Positions 23,291 to 35,182 of a stretch of DNA of 64,000 nucleotides are shown piece by piece. The stretch's first letter is position 1, and each line of letters opens with the position of its first letter. The DNA comes from Mucidula mucida. Taxonomy: Eukaryota > Basidiomycota > Agaricomycetes > Agaricales > Physalacriaceae. The notes beneath the pieces are model-generated. The model saw only the letters and a list, made by a program, of their open reading frames with translations. It was not told the origin of the DNA and did no database searches. A program made the translations under genes and the position numbers. The stretch is taken from NCBI GenBank assembly GCA_015501055.1, contig JADNYV010000115.1, positions 50,881 to 114,880 on the forward strand, in the 5' to 3' direction.

Positions 23291-23597
23291 GATGCGTGTC
23301 ATTCATGCGAACGCATCATCAAATGAATTATCATGATACAACCAAAGGTTCGCAGGCAACAGTTGGACCTATGATTGTTAAATCTAAGCGCGTTCACAAT
23401 ATTATGTGTCCGAACAACAGGTCCTTTCATTATGTTCTGAAGCTCGGGGATGCCCAGCAACCTGTCCAGGATACTAAACCGCACACCAAGTCCCAGTACA
23501 CCAACGATGTAATACAAATACTTTGTAGGGGGGGATACGAATTGATACTGATACAAAAATGTATGCAATCGGAAACAGTTTAAATTAAAACGCCACC

Positions 23598-26500
23598 TCA
23601 CGTGGCTTTCTTCACATACGCATGCTTCGGCCTTGACCGCGTCCCGCCCACCAGCACCTTCTTCAGCTCCTTCATATTCACACTCTTTTGGCTGTCCATC
23701 ATCTCCCGCACGTTCTTGAGGTTGAGGACCCAGTCGCGCTCCTCCAACAGCTTCTCCCCGATAGCTGACAGTTCTGCCTCTTGTTCGTCAGAAAGCAGTT
23801 CGAAGGATGTACGCTTCTCGTTGCGCCACAGGAGAATTTGCTTGATGGCTTCTGGCAGGAGAATGTTTTGGCAGAACTATGCAGGCGTTAGCCGTGTAAG
23901 AGGATCGTAAGAATGGTACACACCTCAATTTTGTTGAGCTGACTGAGCTGCTCATATTGATCAAAGCCTCTTGGACGGGACGACCGTTTTTCCTCATTCG
24001 ACACCGATACCGCGTCGTTTTCAGTTGTTATCTGAAAGCACGTCAGCGTTCTCGGTAGCGATGCGCATTCAACAACTTACCGCGACACCTGACGCCACTT
24101 TAGTTCCAGCTCCATCCCGGTCTTCAACCTGGCCAGTCACATTTAGTACCAGACGAGAAACCCAAAAAAATGGTTACTACCTCCATTGCCACATCGTCCA
24201 GTGTCGATGATGGAGGTGGAGGTGTAGCACGAGATTGAATGGCAACCTGAAAACGTCGCCCATCAGGTCATGTACCAAAATCGAGCTGAGGATTATTTAC
24301 TTCACGTGACAGCGAGTCAAGCTACTCTCGAGTTGTCAGACGTGGTGGTTGAATGTGAATTGAGGACTCACAACAACGTGAGCCTCATTCGATGTAGCTT
24401 CCATAGTGACATCTTCCGTCATAGTAGGCGGAGGGACAGACGACGGACGGTCCTAAAACCATATATCTGTTAGAGTCAATCGTTGAAAGTTGCCCAACCC
24501 TACATGCCTCAGATGCGGCAGAGCCGTCTATGTGAAATTCTGGTACGACGTCCTATTCAAAGAGTAATGCGCTTCCGATAAAGGACGAAGGAATAACCGA
24601 CCTGGACTTGCTCGATCTCGCCTATGGAACCTACAGTTCCTTCAGCAGCCGGTTCACAATTTTTGGCATCCGCTAGAACCGCCTCGGAACCCGACGGTAG
24701 CTGGTCTTTATAAACATTCTCAAAGGCTGGTAAGTCGTCCACTTGGGCGATCTCCGGTGCAGCTATAACATCCATCGCGACATCCTCATTAGCATCAACG
24801 GCTGGAACGGTGGAAATTGTCGGCGCGGCCGGTTCCACGGGAAGTGTGGTTTCCGCTGAAACGGTATCTTGATTAGACTGGCTAGTGGAGGCTACCCCAG
24901 CGGATCCACAAAGGTTGGCATCGAGCTGTGTTGCCGCAACATACGACGGTAGCTCTTCTCTGGGCGCTTCCTCGACGTTTGACACTGTCAAGGCCGGTCG
25001 GTCGTCCACTTGAGCGAAGTCCGATGCAGCTGTAACATCCATCACGACATCCTCAGTAGTAGCGTCAACGGCGGAGGATGAGGCGACGGGAGGTTCTGCT
25101 ATGTCCGAGCCCACCAGCGTGGCTTCTGATGATACCACTCGAATTTCGGTACCCATGTTGACATCTTCAGCCGACGTCGCAGCTAAGGCGGACTTCTTTG
25201 TCTCAGATACCTCTTCATCAACCCCGGACACAGTGGTAACAGGGATTGTCGGACGTGCGACAGAGAGCGCTATAGTGGCAAGCTCGTCGAGTTTCGAGGT
25301 GCATTCATTGGGCGGGGGTATATCCACGGGAGGCGCGTCAACAGCAACCGGATTTGGTACGGGAGGTGGCTCGTCGACGTCGGTAACATCGCCATCGTCG
25401 TTCGCCACGATTGCACCATCATCCTCGTCCTGTATCCGCACTGCGTTCTTCTCTTCACGCATACCCCACTCGATCACCCAATGATGGCAACTCTCCACGT
25501 CGTCGGAGCTCATCTTGCCACGGAAAGCAGCAGCCTCGGTCAAGGCTTTCCGCTGGCTCCCCCCAGCCATGAACATCTCTATCATTGTGCGCGCAGGAGC
25601 GTATTCGTTGCGCAAAATCGCTTCCATGACCGGTATCGTATATCCGAATTGATCCCGCATAGAGAGACTATAGAAATCGTCCGTCTGTGGTAGAGAGCGG
25701 TCTACCCAATGGGTCTCTGGATCTGGGGCAGCTGTCACAACGTCGGTGCTGAACTTCCCTACTTTGCAGGTGCCAAATTCGGGATCACCGAGCGCATGAA
25801 ACCAGTCGCGGGGAACGATTTTCACGTTCTCGTCCAGGTATTGGAGCTCATACTTGCCCCGCTTTTGTTTCTTGGACGTGGACGGCACGTACCCTAGGAT
25901 TTGGGCGGGCCAGTGGTCAAGGTTCGCGCCAGCCGCAGTGCGCGCGAAGACGACTTCGCCGGGGACATTGAGCAGCTCGTCTGGGCCTGGGTCTACCCAA
26001 GGCTCTTCAAAAACGACCAGGTTCTCGTCATCAGAGGTGTTTTTTTCGGTGCGAGGGAAGTGCGACGTGCTCATGACAAAGGCAATTTCAGGAAGCTCGT
26101 CTTCGACTTCTTTCACCTTTATGACATCCAGTACCGCGTTCATCCATCGAGCTTTAAGATCTTCGTGGTCAATCTTTTGCTTTTTACGAGGGGAGCCATG
26201 AATGGCGGAAGGTGAAGGCAGACGAACAAAGTGTAGGTCTTGGAAGCGTATCGCTCCATTGTCGTTGGTGAGAGGAAGAATGGTATCGCCAGTAGGATTA
26301 CGAACAGTTAGTCGGTTCACGCGGGGAGAGAGGTTTCCGTAAGGTTTCACCACGACAGTGTTGTCGCCTTGGAGTCGTATATTCTGCAAAGTCTAAGCCT
26401 TTACCAAAGTCCAACTATAAGACACGTACGTGGGCAGGCCAATGGATGTACTCGTCTGCATCCGAGTCGCCGAATACCTCGCCGTCGACGGTGGTCAGTA

Positions 26501-26870
26501 CCCAGACATGGGGACCGAGCTTGTGTAGGTCGCTCGGGCCAGCAATTGATGCCATGGATGACGACGGTGGCGGCGTAGCAGCAACGACCACGTCGGTATC
26601 GTCGTCAGAGATCATGATAGGCTCGCGTTGCCGCTTCTTGGGCGTCTGTACACGACAAGTCGACTCTCGACGTGTTTTCGCGGGCGCCTTGCCTCGTCCA
26701 CGACCCCTGCCTCGTCCTCTTCCTCGTCCTCTGCCCGGAGTCGGCTTCGACGGTCCATCATCGCGTTCCCCGTCCGAGTCGCTGCTGTCGAATTGCCCAC
26801 GGAAGCTGCTCGTCGCGCTCTGTGCCGCCCGACGAGTAGGCAGGATTTTGGTGGTCACTGGGGTCTGCAT
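23598..26870 (-). CDS. Large chromatin-type protein with RG repeat and PWWP-like domain
   Basis: Probable nuclear, nucleic-acid- or histone-binding protein. The start is the ATG at 26870 (MQTPVTTKILPTRRAAQ). Residues about 45-65 form an arginine-glycine run (seven RG pairs followed by K) with basic NLS-like stretches (KTRRES, KKRQREP). An intron after HWPAH joins to NIRLQGDNTVVV. Around residues 220-270, VVFARTAAGANLDHWPAQIL followed by QYLDENVKIVPRDWFH resembles a PWWP/Tudor-like fold. A long acidic, Val/Ala-rich disordered part follows, with a duplicated block (DVVMDVTAASDFAQVDD and DVAMDVIAAPEIAQVDD). Several short exons then lead to a helical C-terminus ending LKKVLVGGTRSRPKHAYVKK and the stop at 23598. 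The total is roughly 850 residues. Function beyond this is inference. Confidence 0.75.
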
Positions 26871-27098
26871 GATGACCAGGACGAGAAGAGAGATTGCCCG
26901 TCTGCGACTATGGTGGTGGTGGACGGAGGAAGAGACGCCAAATATGGAAGTCACCGCCAGCTACTCGAACGTATCATTTGGGTTAGGGGTAACTAGCTCA
27001 CACTGGAATTATCGTTTCAGGTTATGCAATTTCAGAGCTGCACGTAAACTGATATACATTTTACTGTGGTAATACAACATTCTATATTACGCATCACC

Positions 27099-28506
27099 CT
27101 AATGATAGTGCCGGACCTACAACCCCCCGTCAGCCTTGCCTCTATCTTTAAAGAAAACAGTCTACTTACCTGGATGCCAGCCAAAAGCTCAATATCATAC
27201 TCTTCCCCTTTAATGAACGTTCCCGTCCCATAGCTCTTTATCCGCGCAGTCTCCCACTCATCCGTCGTCGGGACTTTATCGGGGAACACCAAACGCCCTT
27301 CCGTCTGCACCTTCTCCGAAGGCAAGAGGCTCAAAGGCACGTTCTTGATAAAGTGCGCAAAGTGGAACACGCCGAGACGGCGGTAATGCCGTTGGTCTTG
27401 AGGCGGGCTGACGACACGGTGCATCGTGCCTTTCAGGACACCGCCCGACTGTAAAGTCGAAAGGGATCAGGCCGGATTGATTTGAAAGATAAAGGGAGGT
27501 AAGACGTACCATGAAGGAGAGCTGATCACCAATGTTTATGACAAGCGCATTGTCCTGGTGCTTCACGTATCGCCATACGTTGTCGGGCATCAAGACCTGC
27601 AGCGCAGTCACCGGTTGGGAGACCAGAGTGGAGATGCTGTTAAAATCGGTATGCCCATTCAGCATCACTCCGTTCGTCTTTTTGATCTCGTCACTCGTCA
27701 AAGGATCATAGATCATGTATCGAAAGAGCTGATATTGAACGTCAATAGAATGTTGCATGTGCGAATGAGCTAAGAACGTACATCATCTCCAGTCTCCCCG
27801 TCTTTGGTTTGATGCAGACTCCAAAGGTGACCGTCTTCAAGGCCAAGGACGCCATCGATGAGGTTGAGGATACGACGCAGAACCTTCTGTCGCGTCTCTT
27901 CCAGGTATTCCTTGACCTCAGGCACATAGGGCTGTAAAGGTCGTGGGTGGCGAGAGACGGGATCAATACTGAACGATCTTGGCGTGAGACAAGTCTCTGA
28001 AAGTAGCGCACACACTCACTGGTTATTGTAAAAGTTATAATGCTCAATCCTATCCTTCACTCCATCCTTGATCTCCCAAAAGCTCTGCAACTACAAAGAA
28101 CATGATCAATCGATGTACCATCACAAGCCATTAAAACACACCTTATACCCAATAAACGACCCCTTCTCCTTAATCGGCGCTTCGTGCACCTCCTTCTCCT
28201 CCCTCGTCACCCCATCGAATGCATGCTGCCCAATATCAAACTGCCGCTTCAGCTAAGAACCGTATATCAGTCTCACATCCCGATCACTGGCACAAACCAC
28301 ACAAAACTCACCGTCTCAGGCTCAATCCCATGTCCCACAACATAAAAAAACCCATCCCGGCTCAACGCCGTCTCCACAGTCTTAACCAGCTCCTCCTTGC
28401 GCGTATCATACAGCGATAAATCCACCGTGAGGATATCCGCCCACTCCACGTCCTCCTTCGTCACCTGCGGGGGGTTCCATTTGGGGAGCGTCGTGGGTAC
28501 TGCCAT
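27099..28506 (-). CDS. 2-oxoglutarate/Fe(II) oxygenase, isopenicillin-N-synthase-like
   Basis: Non-heme iron oxygenase of the IPNS/DOAX superfamily, often found in secondary metabolism and hormone or alkaloid oxidation. Exons join cleanly: MAVPTTLPKWNPPQV...DGFFYVVGHGI, then LKRQFDIGQHAFDGV, LQSFWEIKDGVKDRIEHYNF, IDPVSRHPRPLQPYVPEVKE, LFRYMIYDPL...GHTDFNSISTL, and a last part with SGGVLKGTMHRVVSPPQDQR. It ends LLAGIQVRHYH at 27099. The iron ligands are the His and Asp of GHTDFN and the His of TMHRVV; the basic residues of QRHYRRLGVFHF are placed to bind the co-substrate. The N-terminal DIOX_N domain is present. The length of about 350 residues fits the family. It lies tail-on behind the chromatin gene; the substrate is unknown. 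Confidence 0.88.
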
Positions 28507-30237
28507 GTCGTTGTGTGTTACTCAGGAAGAATGGATTGACAGACTATATACCCACGGGTGGTTCCGGACTCTTGACGACACCCATAGCGTGGCTTGCGCA
28601 ACTTGCATTCGCGAGCACGCAATTGCGGGACTTTCTGCGACATCGGAGTAATGGCGCGAGAGATAACAACCTCGTTACCTTGGAGTCCCCAAGTGTAGCT
28701 TGATATATAACGCCGCTGAGGAGAAACGTTCGAATTCATCTGAATGTGTGAGGACGCGAAGCTGGGGCCACATGTCGTTTACGGCCACACTGCGCCTGGG
28801 ACTAGATGGCCCGATAAATGTCGCCGTGGAGTTAACACTGCCAGTGATAAGTAGTAGGCTGCTTCCGGCAAATCAGCAAAGTCCGAACTTTCCATCCGGT
28901 GTGGCGGTGATATTCCCGTCCCTGCACGATGTCGTCGTGTCCGCGTCGAAGCTGGACGCACCTAGAGTCACAAACGTGCGAGAAGAACCAACAATCACGA
29001 CTTGTAGTCGTAATCTTATTTCAGGTAGGAAATGGGCGAGACTTCCTTTAACTACTAGAGTTGTCGGTGAGTCACAATTTCGCAGGGTGGAACTTCGTCG
29101 CGTCTATGATCGCACCATAACACTTCGATGTTGCCCTCCTCTCAGGCCAGCGTGTCTTGACGCCTCCTGAAGTCACTACTTACTCAAAGAGCGAGGCTCC
29201 CAAATCCAATCAGTGTACCCTCTTACATGGACGATAATCGCAGGTGCTGTTCAAAATAACAGTTTCATGTATCTGACTGGCAAAAGCTTTAGTAAAGGTG
29301 CCGTGTAGAGAATTGGAACACTTACTGACCAGTGCCATCTCCTGGGGTTTGGCGGATAGCGCCGCCGGTGGAATCGACATCGGATACGGAGTAAGAAACG
29401 CGGATTTTGAGGTTAGCCGAAGAGGAGACTCAGACAGTTACAGGAAACCACTTCACGCCTGGACGCTCCGCCCCTCATATACGCGTTTTGGATCCTTGAG
29501 CAACGGAACATTGTCAATTCTCCATCAATATACGTCTGTGTGTAAGTCACCTTGTTCCGCTGCCAGAAACACAAAAGTATCTAGTATGTCGTTTGTACAG
29601 CTCTTCAGGGCCAGCTCAAAGTTAGGAAACACAGCAAGGAGGTGGTCCATAGTAGTAGTATTTACCAATATCAATATATGACCTAGTACCGACCAGCACC
29701 AGTGACCAGATCTAAGGTAGAGATGCCAGAGAAGGAAAAACGAGCCTTCTCCTCTTCCCAAATCAGCAGCGGCCAGCAGTTGATTGAAATGAGGCCGAAA
29801 GAAAAGGAAGCTGGCAAGAACATCCGGAGAATCTCGTCGTCCACACGAATACGTAGCATGAGATGCTGAAGCTCTATGTCTTGTAAGCGTTAGCTGGTTT
29901 CATCGCTGTCGGTAGGCTTTCGGTTCACTGCCACGGTCATTCTGGAGATCATAGTACAAATTTGCGTACACGTCCGGATTTGCGGTGCGTGGAGAGCAGG
30001 GCGAGGAGGGTCTGTATGTTTGCGGATAGGATTAAGCTTGCGTTCGACGTGAGTCTGACAGTCTGAGAGCTACGCTGGAGCTGCAGTACAATAGGTATGC
30101 CTGTTGTTACCACAGAGGGACGGTGGCGGTGCTGACTGGTACTGACCACGTGGATATCACGCGACTTCGATTGTGCGAGTTTTGTTCAATTCCGATTGTT
30201 GCCGTTCTCGCAACTACTATCATATCATTTCCCGTCA
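28507..30237. other. Long intergenic region, no supported gene
   Basis: About 1.7 kb. Open frames such as 28700-29170 and 29298-29681 on + have no recognisable domain and no clear intron borders. The last 0.35 kb (from about 29870) is the promoter side of the F-box gene that follows. It is repeated at about 31530-31850 ahead of the decayed copy, with shared words TTTCGGTTCA, GGTGGCGGTGCT and TCACGCGA. Confidence 0.45.
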
Positions 30238-31455
30238 ATGGCCGCACAACTACCACTTGAACTCATTGACATCATCGTTGACCACCACTCCACTGACAAC
30301 GAGACGCTACTTGCTCTAGTCTCCGCCAGTCGCCGATTCCGGCGCGCGCGCAGATACCTGTACCGACGCGTTCGCATCACCTTTGAACCTCGAGACCCCA
30401 AGCGTGGTTTACCGCTTTTTCGCTTCCAAGAACTCCTCTCGTTCTATGGCACAGAAATCAGCTCATTTGTCCAGAGCATCGAGTTGCGTCGACTCATGCT
30501 GGTCATGAAGGGGGCCTACGGTCGTCGGAACGACCTCAAAAAGCTTCGCCAGGTTTTAGAGCAGCTCACTGGACTGAGGGACATGGTGCTCGAGTTCCAT
30601 CGATATCACAAGTCCGACGTCGGTACTGAAACCATGTTCAAGACAGTGGTTACTGCACTAGCTTCGCCACGCATCGAGTCACTGTCACTTATTAGATCTG
30701 TACATCACTTCGATTCCGAGTCCCAAAACGGTCACCAGATCATCCTCTCCCATTTCCCCGGCTTGAAGACTTTGGTCCTCTCCCGTTTTCCAAAAGCACT
30801 CGAATCGTTTCGTTTCCCGGCGCAGCACGGTATGACTTGAACGCACCTATGATAATAGAAGATACTGACTTTGTCTTGGCCCTCACCAGGTATCCAAAAC
30901 CTCTATATCTTTTCCTGGGAATCGCATTGTTTAAGTGCTGACCTGCATTCTTGCAGGGGCGGGCCCCCTTGTGCATACTGGACGTGGCGAGGTAGTAAGG
31001 TCGAGTCCGACCTCTACCCTGATTTAACAGCTCAAGTGCTGCAGAATCTAGATGCTCTCGTCTTGGATGTGAGGTATTGCGACACTATCGGGGAACGACT
31101 GACAAGCTTAGCGTCGTTGCTTTGTCCGGGGAATCGCGTGCGCGCGATTGGTTTCGTGTTCAGGGTGTACCCGCCCAGAGGTATTCTCATATCCACAGCG
31201 GATGCTCGTGCGTGGCACTTGTTCTTCAAACGGGCACTCGAGAGTGGAGTACAGACGCTCAGCTTCACTCTCGCGCCGTACAAGTACTCGGTAGTGCCTA
31301 TTGAAATGGCGAACTGCGGTCTGTGCCTACTTCGCGGCGATGCTGAAGAGCTTGTGGCGGATAATGATCCATTGAGGAAACTTAAATTGCGATTCGCGGT
31401 TTCGCAAGATACGGGTGTTTGTGTGTCATTAGATTCTTGTTTATTACCAATCTAA
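30238..31455 (+). CDS. F-box-like protein, family 3
   Basis: Probable SCF adaptor. Two exons, 30238-30829 and 30890-31455, join across a 60-nt intron (GTATGA...CACCAG, phase 1) to give 385 residues. The N-terminus MAAQLPLELIDIIVDHHSTD plus LLALVSASRRFRRARRYLYR is an F-box-like motif. The remainder has repeated leucine-rich segments (LEQLTGLRDMVLEFH, HFPGLKTLVLSRF, LQNLDALVLDVRYCDT, ERLTSLASLL). There is no signal peptide. A tandem, decayed copy follows at 31854-33028. The coding frame is intact from start to stop. Confidence 0.82.
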
Positions 31456-31853
31456 GAAGTCGTCCCGACTCCGTCCCCTTCGATGCCTATGTTTGTACCC
31501 TGAGAATCAACCGTTTATTTGATTCGCTCCCGATAGCTCGATGTCCTGTAAGCTTTAGCTAAGAAGGTGAGCGTCTTTCGGTTCAAATGTGATTCTGGTG
31601 TATTGATACGAGTATTTGCTTACACGTCCGCATGGAGAGCTGTCTGTCCAGTGAAACTACTGGCGTTCCAAAACTATCAGCGAGAGCTACGCTGGAGTAA
31701 TATTACAGCATGATTGTCGTTGGCAGAGGGCGGCGGTCATGGAAGGATAGCCTGGTGTGTGGCGGTGGCGGTGCTCAGGCTTTGCATCACGTACAGGTCA
31801 CGCGATTTAGCTCGTCTTTCTCTGGCAGCTACTCTCATAGTCAAAACCCGACA

Positions 31854-33028
31854 ATGTCCCCACAGCTCCCTTCCGAACTCATTGACATCATCGTTGACCA
31901 CCACTCCACTGACAACGAGACGCTACTTGCTCTAGTCTCCGTCAGTCGCCATTTCGAACGCGCCCGCAGATATCTGTATCGGCGCCCTTTGAACCTCGCG
32001 ATCCCAAGCGTGGTTTACCGCTTTTTCGCTTCCAAGAACTCCTCTCGTTCTACGGCCAGAAATCAGCCGCTACGTCCAGTGCATCGCGTTGCCTCAAATC
32101 ATGCTCGTCATGAAGGGCAGCTATGGTCGCCGAAATGATGTCAAAAGGCTTCGGGAGGTTTTACAGCTGCTCACCGGGTTGTTTGACATGAACCTCGAAT
32201 TTCAGTTCGATTCCATCGCCGCAGGAACCGATAACATGTACAACTCACTTATATCGTCATTGGTTCCCCACGCGTCCAGTCAATGACCTCGTTGGATCTG
32301 CATATGGCTCTACTCTCAGACAACTTCCTCAGCTCCTCCTCTCCCAGTTCCCAGGCTTAAAGACACTAGTGCTCACTCACTGTCCCCCGAAACGCTTGAA
32401 GCTTTTCGCTTTCCTGCGATACACAGTGTGTCAATACCCGAAAAATATATGCTCAATCTCTTCATTCTTGTTTTAGATATCGAAAACCTCTATATACACG
32501 CCTGGACATTGCCCTGTTCGAGTGCCGACTTGCACTCCTTCAGAGTCGGGCCTCCCAGCGCATACTGGAAATGGGGATGATGGTCGAGTCACTGCACCCC
32601 AACTTGACGGTCCAGTTGATGCATAATTTGACCGGTGTCATTTTGGATGCAAGAAATTGCGACACCATCGGTAAACGGTTGACGAGCATGGCATCTTGCC
32701 TTTCTACTCGAAGTCGTGTGCGGATGATAGGTTTTGTGTTCGCGAGTGCCTCGTACAGAGGCATGCCTGCTCACAGGAGAGAAGCCCATGCCTGGGCTCA
32801 GTTCATCGTGCGCGCACTTGAGGGTGGAGTGCGGACAATGTCCATTACACTCGCGCCGAAGGCTTCCGATGAGAGCTCGGTGGAGCAGTGCAGCATGCCG
32901 CTAATTCGCGCTCAGTTTGAGACGTACTGGCGCTTGCTGACCCTTTACGGAAACTGAAAGTGCGATATGCGGTTTCCCAAAATACGGATGACATTCTTTC
33001 CTCAGACTGTTGTTTGCTACCATTGTAG
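31854..33028 (+). pseudogene. F-box-like protein, family 3, decayed tandem copy
   Basis: A duplicate of 30238-31455, offset by about 1.6 kb and including its promoter region. The start MSPQLPSELIDIIVDHHSTD and ARRYLYRR are intact. Near 31985 a deletion shifts the frame (YRRPLNLAIPSVV). Later parts are recognisable in other frames: LVMKGSYGRRNDVKRLREVL, ENLYIHAWTLPCSSADLHS and GVILDARNCDTIGKRLTSMA. There are several frame changes and an altered tail, so it is not a functional F-box protein. Confidence 0.8.
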
Positions 33029-33810
33029 TCGTCGCCTTTCGGATGCAGAAATGGAACCTGTCTCATCTATCTCTAGCGGCATTGTCAGCATCAAAACAAT
33101 CGTTCTGCACCCGGCTAGACTTATTCTGAATGCCATATGCCGAGGTGATGTTCGCGCTTCCTAACTCCCTTCTAATCAAGAAATGAACTTCTTCACTTCG
33201 CCGTCGTGTGACAAATCCGATGTGAGTGGCAGATGAGAAATTGGCAAGACATTCTGAACTTCCGCCATGCTGCGCTAGTCTTCAAATGCCCCTCACATGT
33301 CAGTCTTGCCGAGCATAACGCTTATAATCTACACCTTCTTCCCACCCGATAGCTTAACGGGCAGCAGGACTACATGCCTGATGCGACAGCAAGACACTGA
33401 CAGATCTGCAATACAAATCTATTTTCTCCAAGTTCATTTTGGCCGTTGTATCACGACACATGAGAACACCGTGGACCTGGTGCCCAAATCGGAGTACGTT
33501 ATTGAAGGGCTCCACGCACACCAGAACCATCCGAGTACGCCACATGATCGTCTAATGTTGAATGCTCTTCTACAACGCCGGCGATAGTACACCCTTCTGG
33601 GTGACATGCCGCACGACGCTTGGCACATGTAGGTAAGGAAAGAGTACAAACTACTGTACATACATTTTGGTAATTGAGCGTGTGGTGCTACAATGTGTCA
33701 AGAAGAAATGAAAGGAAACCCAAGAAAAAGAGAGACAAGGTACAAGCAGTTCGGTGCTGGATTAGAATTACGATGATAAGTAACGTATAATGGTAAAATC
33801 GAACCGAGGG
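33029..33810. other. Intergenic, nothing recognised
   Basis: Between two genes pointing at each other. Only short, unrecognised frames occur (for example 33297-33587 on +). Confidence 0.4.
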
Positions 33811-35182
33811 CTACAGCCTGGGTTCAGACTGGGAGCGCGCGCCAGCGCTGCTCGTTGTAGGTGCTCGTTGGAGGCGCCTGCCACCACGTTGAGACCCCGC
33901 AGCCGAGCCCTGAGAAGAGAAAGACAACCGGGTCGTGAAACCACTGATTAGCCTCTGTAAAAGCGGTGGTTTCTTCAGCGCTTGCGTAGGACTAGCATGC
34001 GCAGGCACGTATCCCTGCGGAGACGTAGCCGACTTCGCAGAAGTTGGCGATTGCGACGACGTCGGCGACTTTGAGGACTGATCGGTTCGCTTCATTAATG
34101 GACGCGTCAGTTCGTTGATCACGATGGCGGTCACGATGGCACTCACTATAACGTGAACTTTTTGTTACCCGACGGAAAGACATAATACGTGCTCCCCGAC
34201 TCATCACTTGGAGTGAGGGAGGGTGTACTATCATTCCGTCGCCGCCGTCCATGGCCTGAACTAGACCTGTGACGGTGATGCCGCTTGTGTCGATTTTCGT
34301 GATGCTCGTCATACGGATACGGCGTCGCGTTGGAAGGGGGATAATGTGGCACGGGTTGTTGCGGGGGAACTGGTACGGAATGACTGTACACCATTCCATC
34401 CGGGCCTACATTCGGGTAGTAGTTATATATCGGGGGCGGGTTGTAGCCGCCACTGAAATGATGCGAGGGAGCGTATACCATTGACGGAGGCTTGTGGACT
34501 TGAGAAAGACTGTTATGGCGAGAGGGAATTGGCTGAGATGCAGAGAATTTGATGTGGGAGTCGGGAGGATAGAATGGCGGTGGAGGTGCCTGGGTTGGTA
34601 AAGGCGGGGGAAGGGGCGGCACGACCGGCTGATGCTCGGAGAATGCATCCCGGGGTAGCGACCTGGAGCGAGTGTGGTGGCTGTGGTGGCTGCCATGACG
34701 GGACGGAGTGTGGGGGACTGGGTGTGATGAGACGGGGCGCGGGTAGGCGGCCGCGTACTCGAATGCTGAGAGGGCAAAATCATGATCTCTTCTGGCGAGT
34801 TAGAGCGGAGTTCCTCCTCCTGCCCGTGCCTACTCCTTCCCGTGAGCGAACGCGAACGTTCATGCGAGTCTGAGCTTGTGGGACTGGTGGCGTCTCGACT
34901 AGACTTTGAATTTTTCTTTTTCCGAGCATCTCGCTGCGGATTGGGAATGGGTTGGTCAGGACGCCCGTCATTGTAGCGCAGCAGGAGTCGGGGTGGTACA
35001 GACTTGGAACTGAAAGTGTCCGACATGGGAGATCCAGGAATAACTTCGCCATCCAACAGCGACGGCGGGACGTTCGGAGAAGCAAAATCAACGCTCTCGT
35101 GGTTTGCAATCCAACCCTCGACACGGTTGTGACGTGTATAGTACTCCTCGACGATCTGTGTATTCGTCGTGTAGACAGACAT
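33811..35182 (-). CDS. Disordered Pro/Ser/His-rich protein, unknown function
   Basis: I do not recognise a family. The chosen start is the ATG at 35182 (MSVYTTNTQIVEEYYTRHNR). The first about 160 residues hold an N-terminal folded-looking stretch (VEGWIANHESVDFASPNVPP), then charged low-complexity sequence (KKKNSKSSRD, SDSHERSRS). The frame then changes around 34620-34720, without a convincing intron, to a proline-rich stretch (PLPPPLPTQAPPPPFYPP) and a His/Arg tract (HRHRSSSGHGRRRR) ending SGSTYYVFPSGNKKFTL. A final segment (SKSPTSSQSPTSAKSATSPQ to SQSEPRL at 33811) probably follows an intron from GTGAGT near 34147. The frame change may be an assembly indel. Such proteins are often scaffolds or RNA-associated, but nothing here proves that. 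Confidence 0.55.

Noticed and set aside
22990..23583. 197-codon + frame as a new gene
   Set aside because: It includes the relic of the GPI-anchored-protein gene in frame (GVDVLGVEG), but the expected signal peptide start is lost and the rest has no recognisable content. A relic is the better explanation.
26446..27072. 208-codon + frame with RPRPLPRPLPRPL
   Set aside because: It is the antisense of the arginine-glycine run in the chromatin gene; the minus-strand gene has a start, an intron and domain structure.
34146..34622. Separate proline/histidine-rich gene
   Set aside because: The frame has no ATG at its start and continues the composition of the upstream part of the 35182-33811 gene, so it is treated as the same gene with a frame change.
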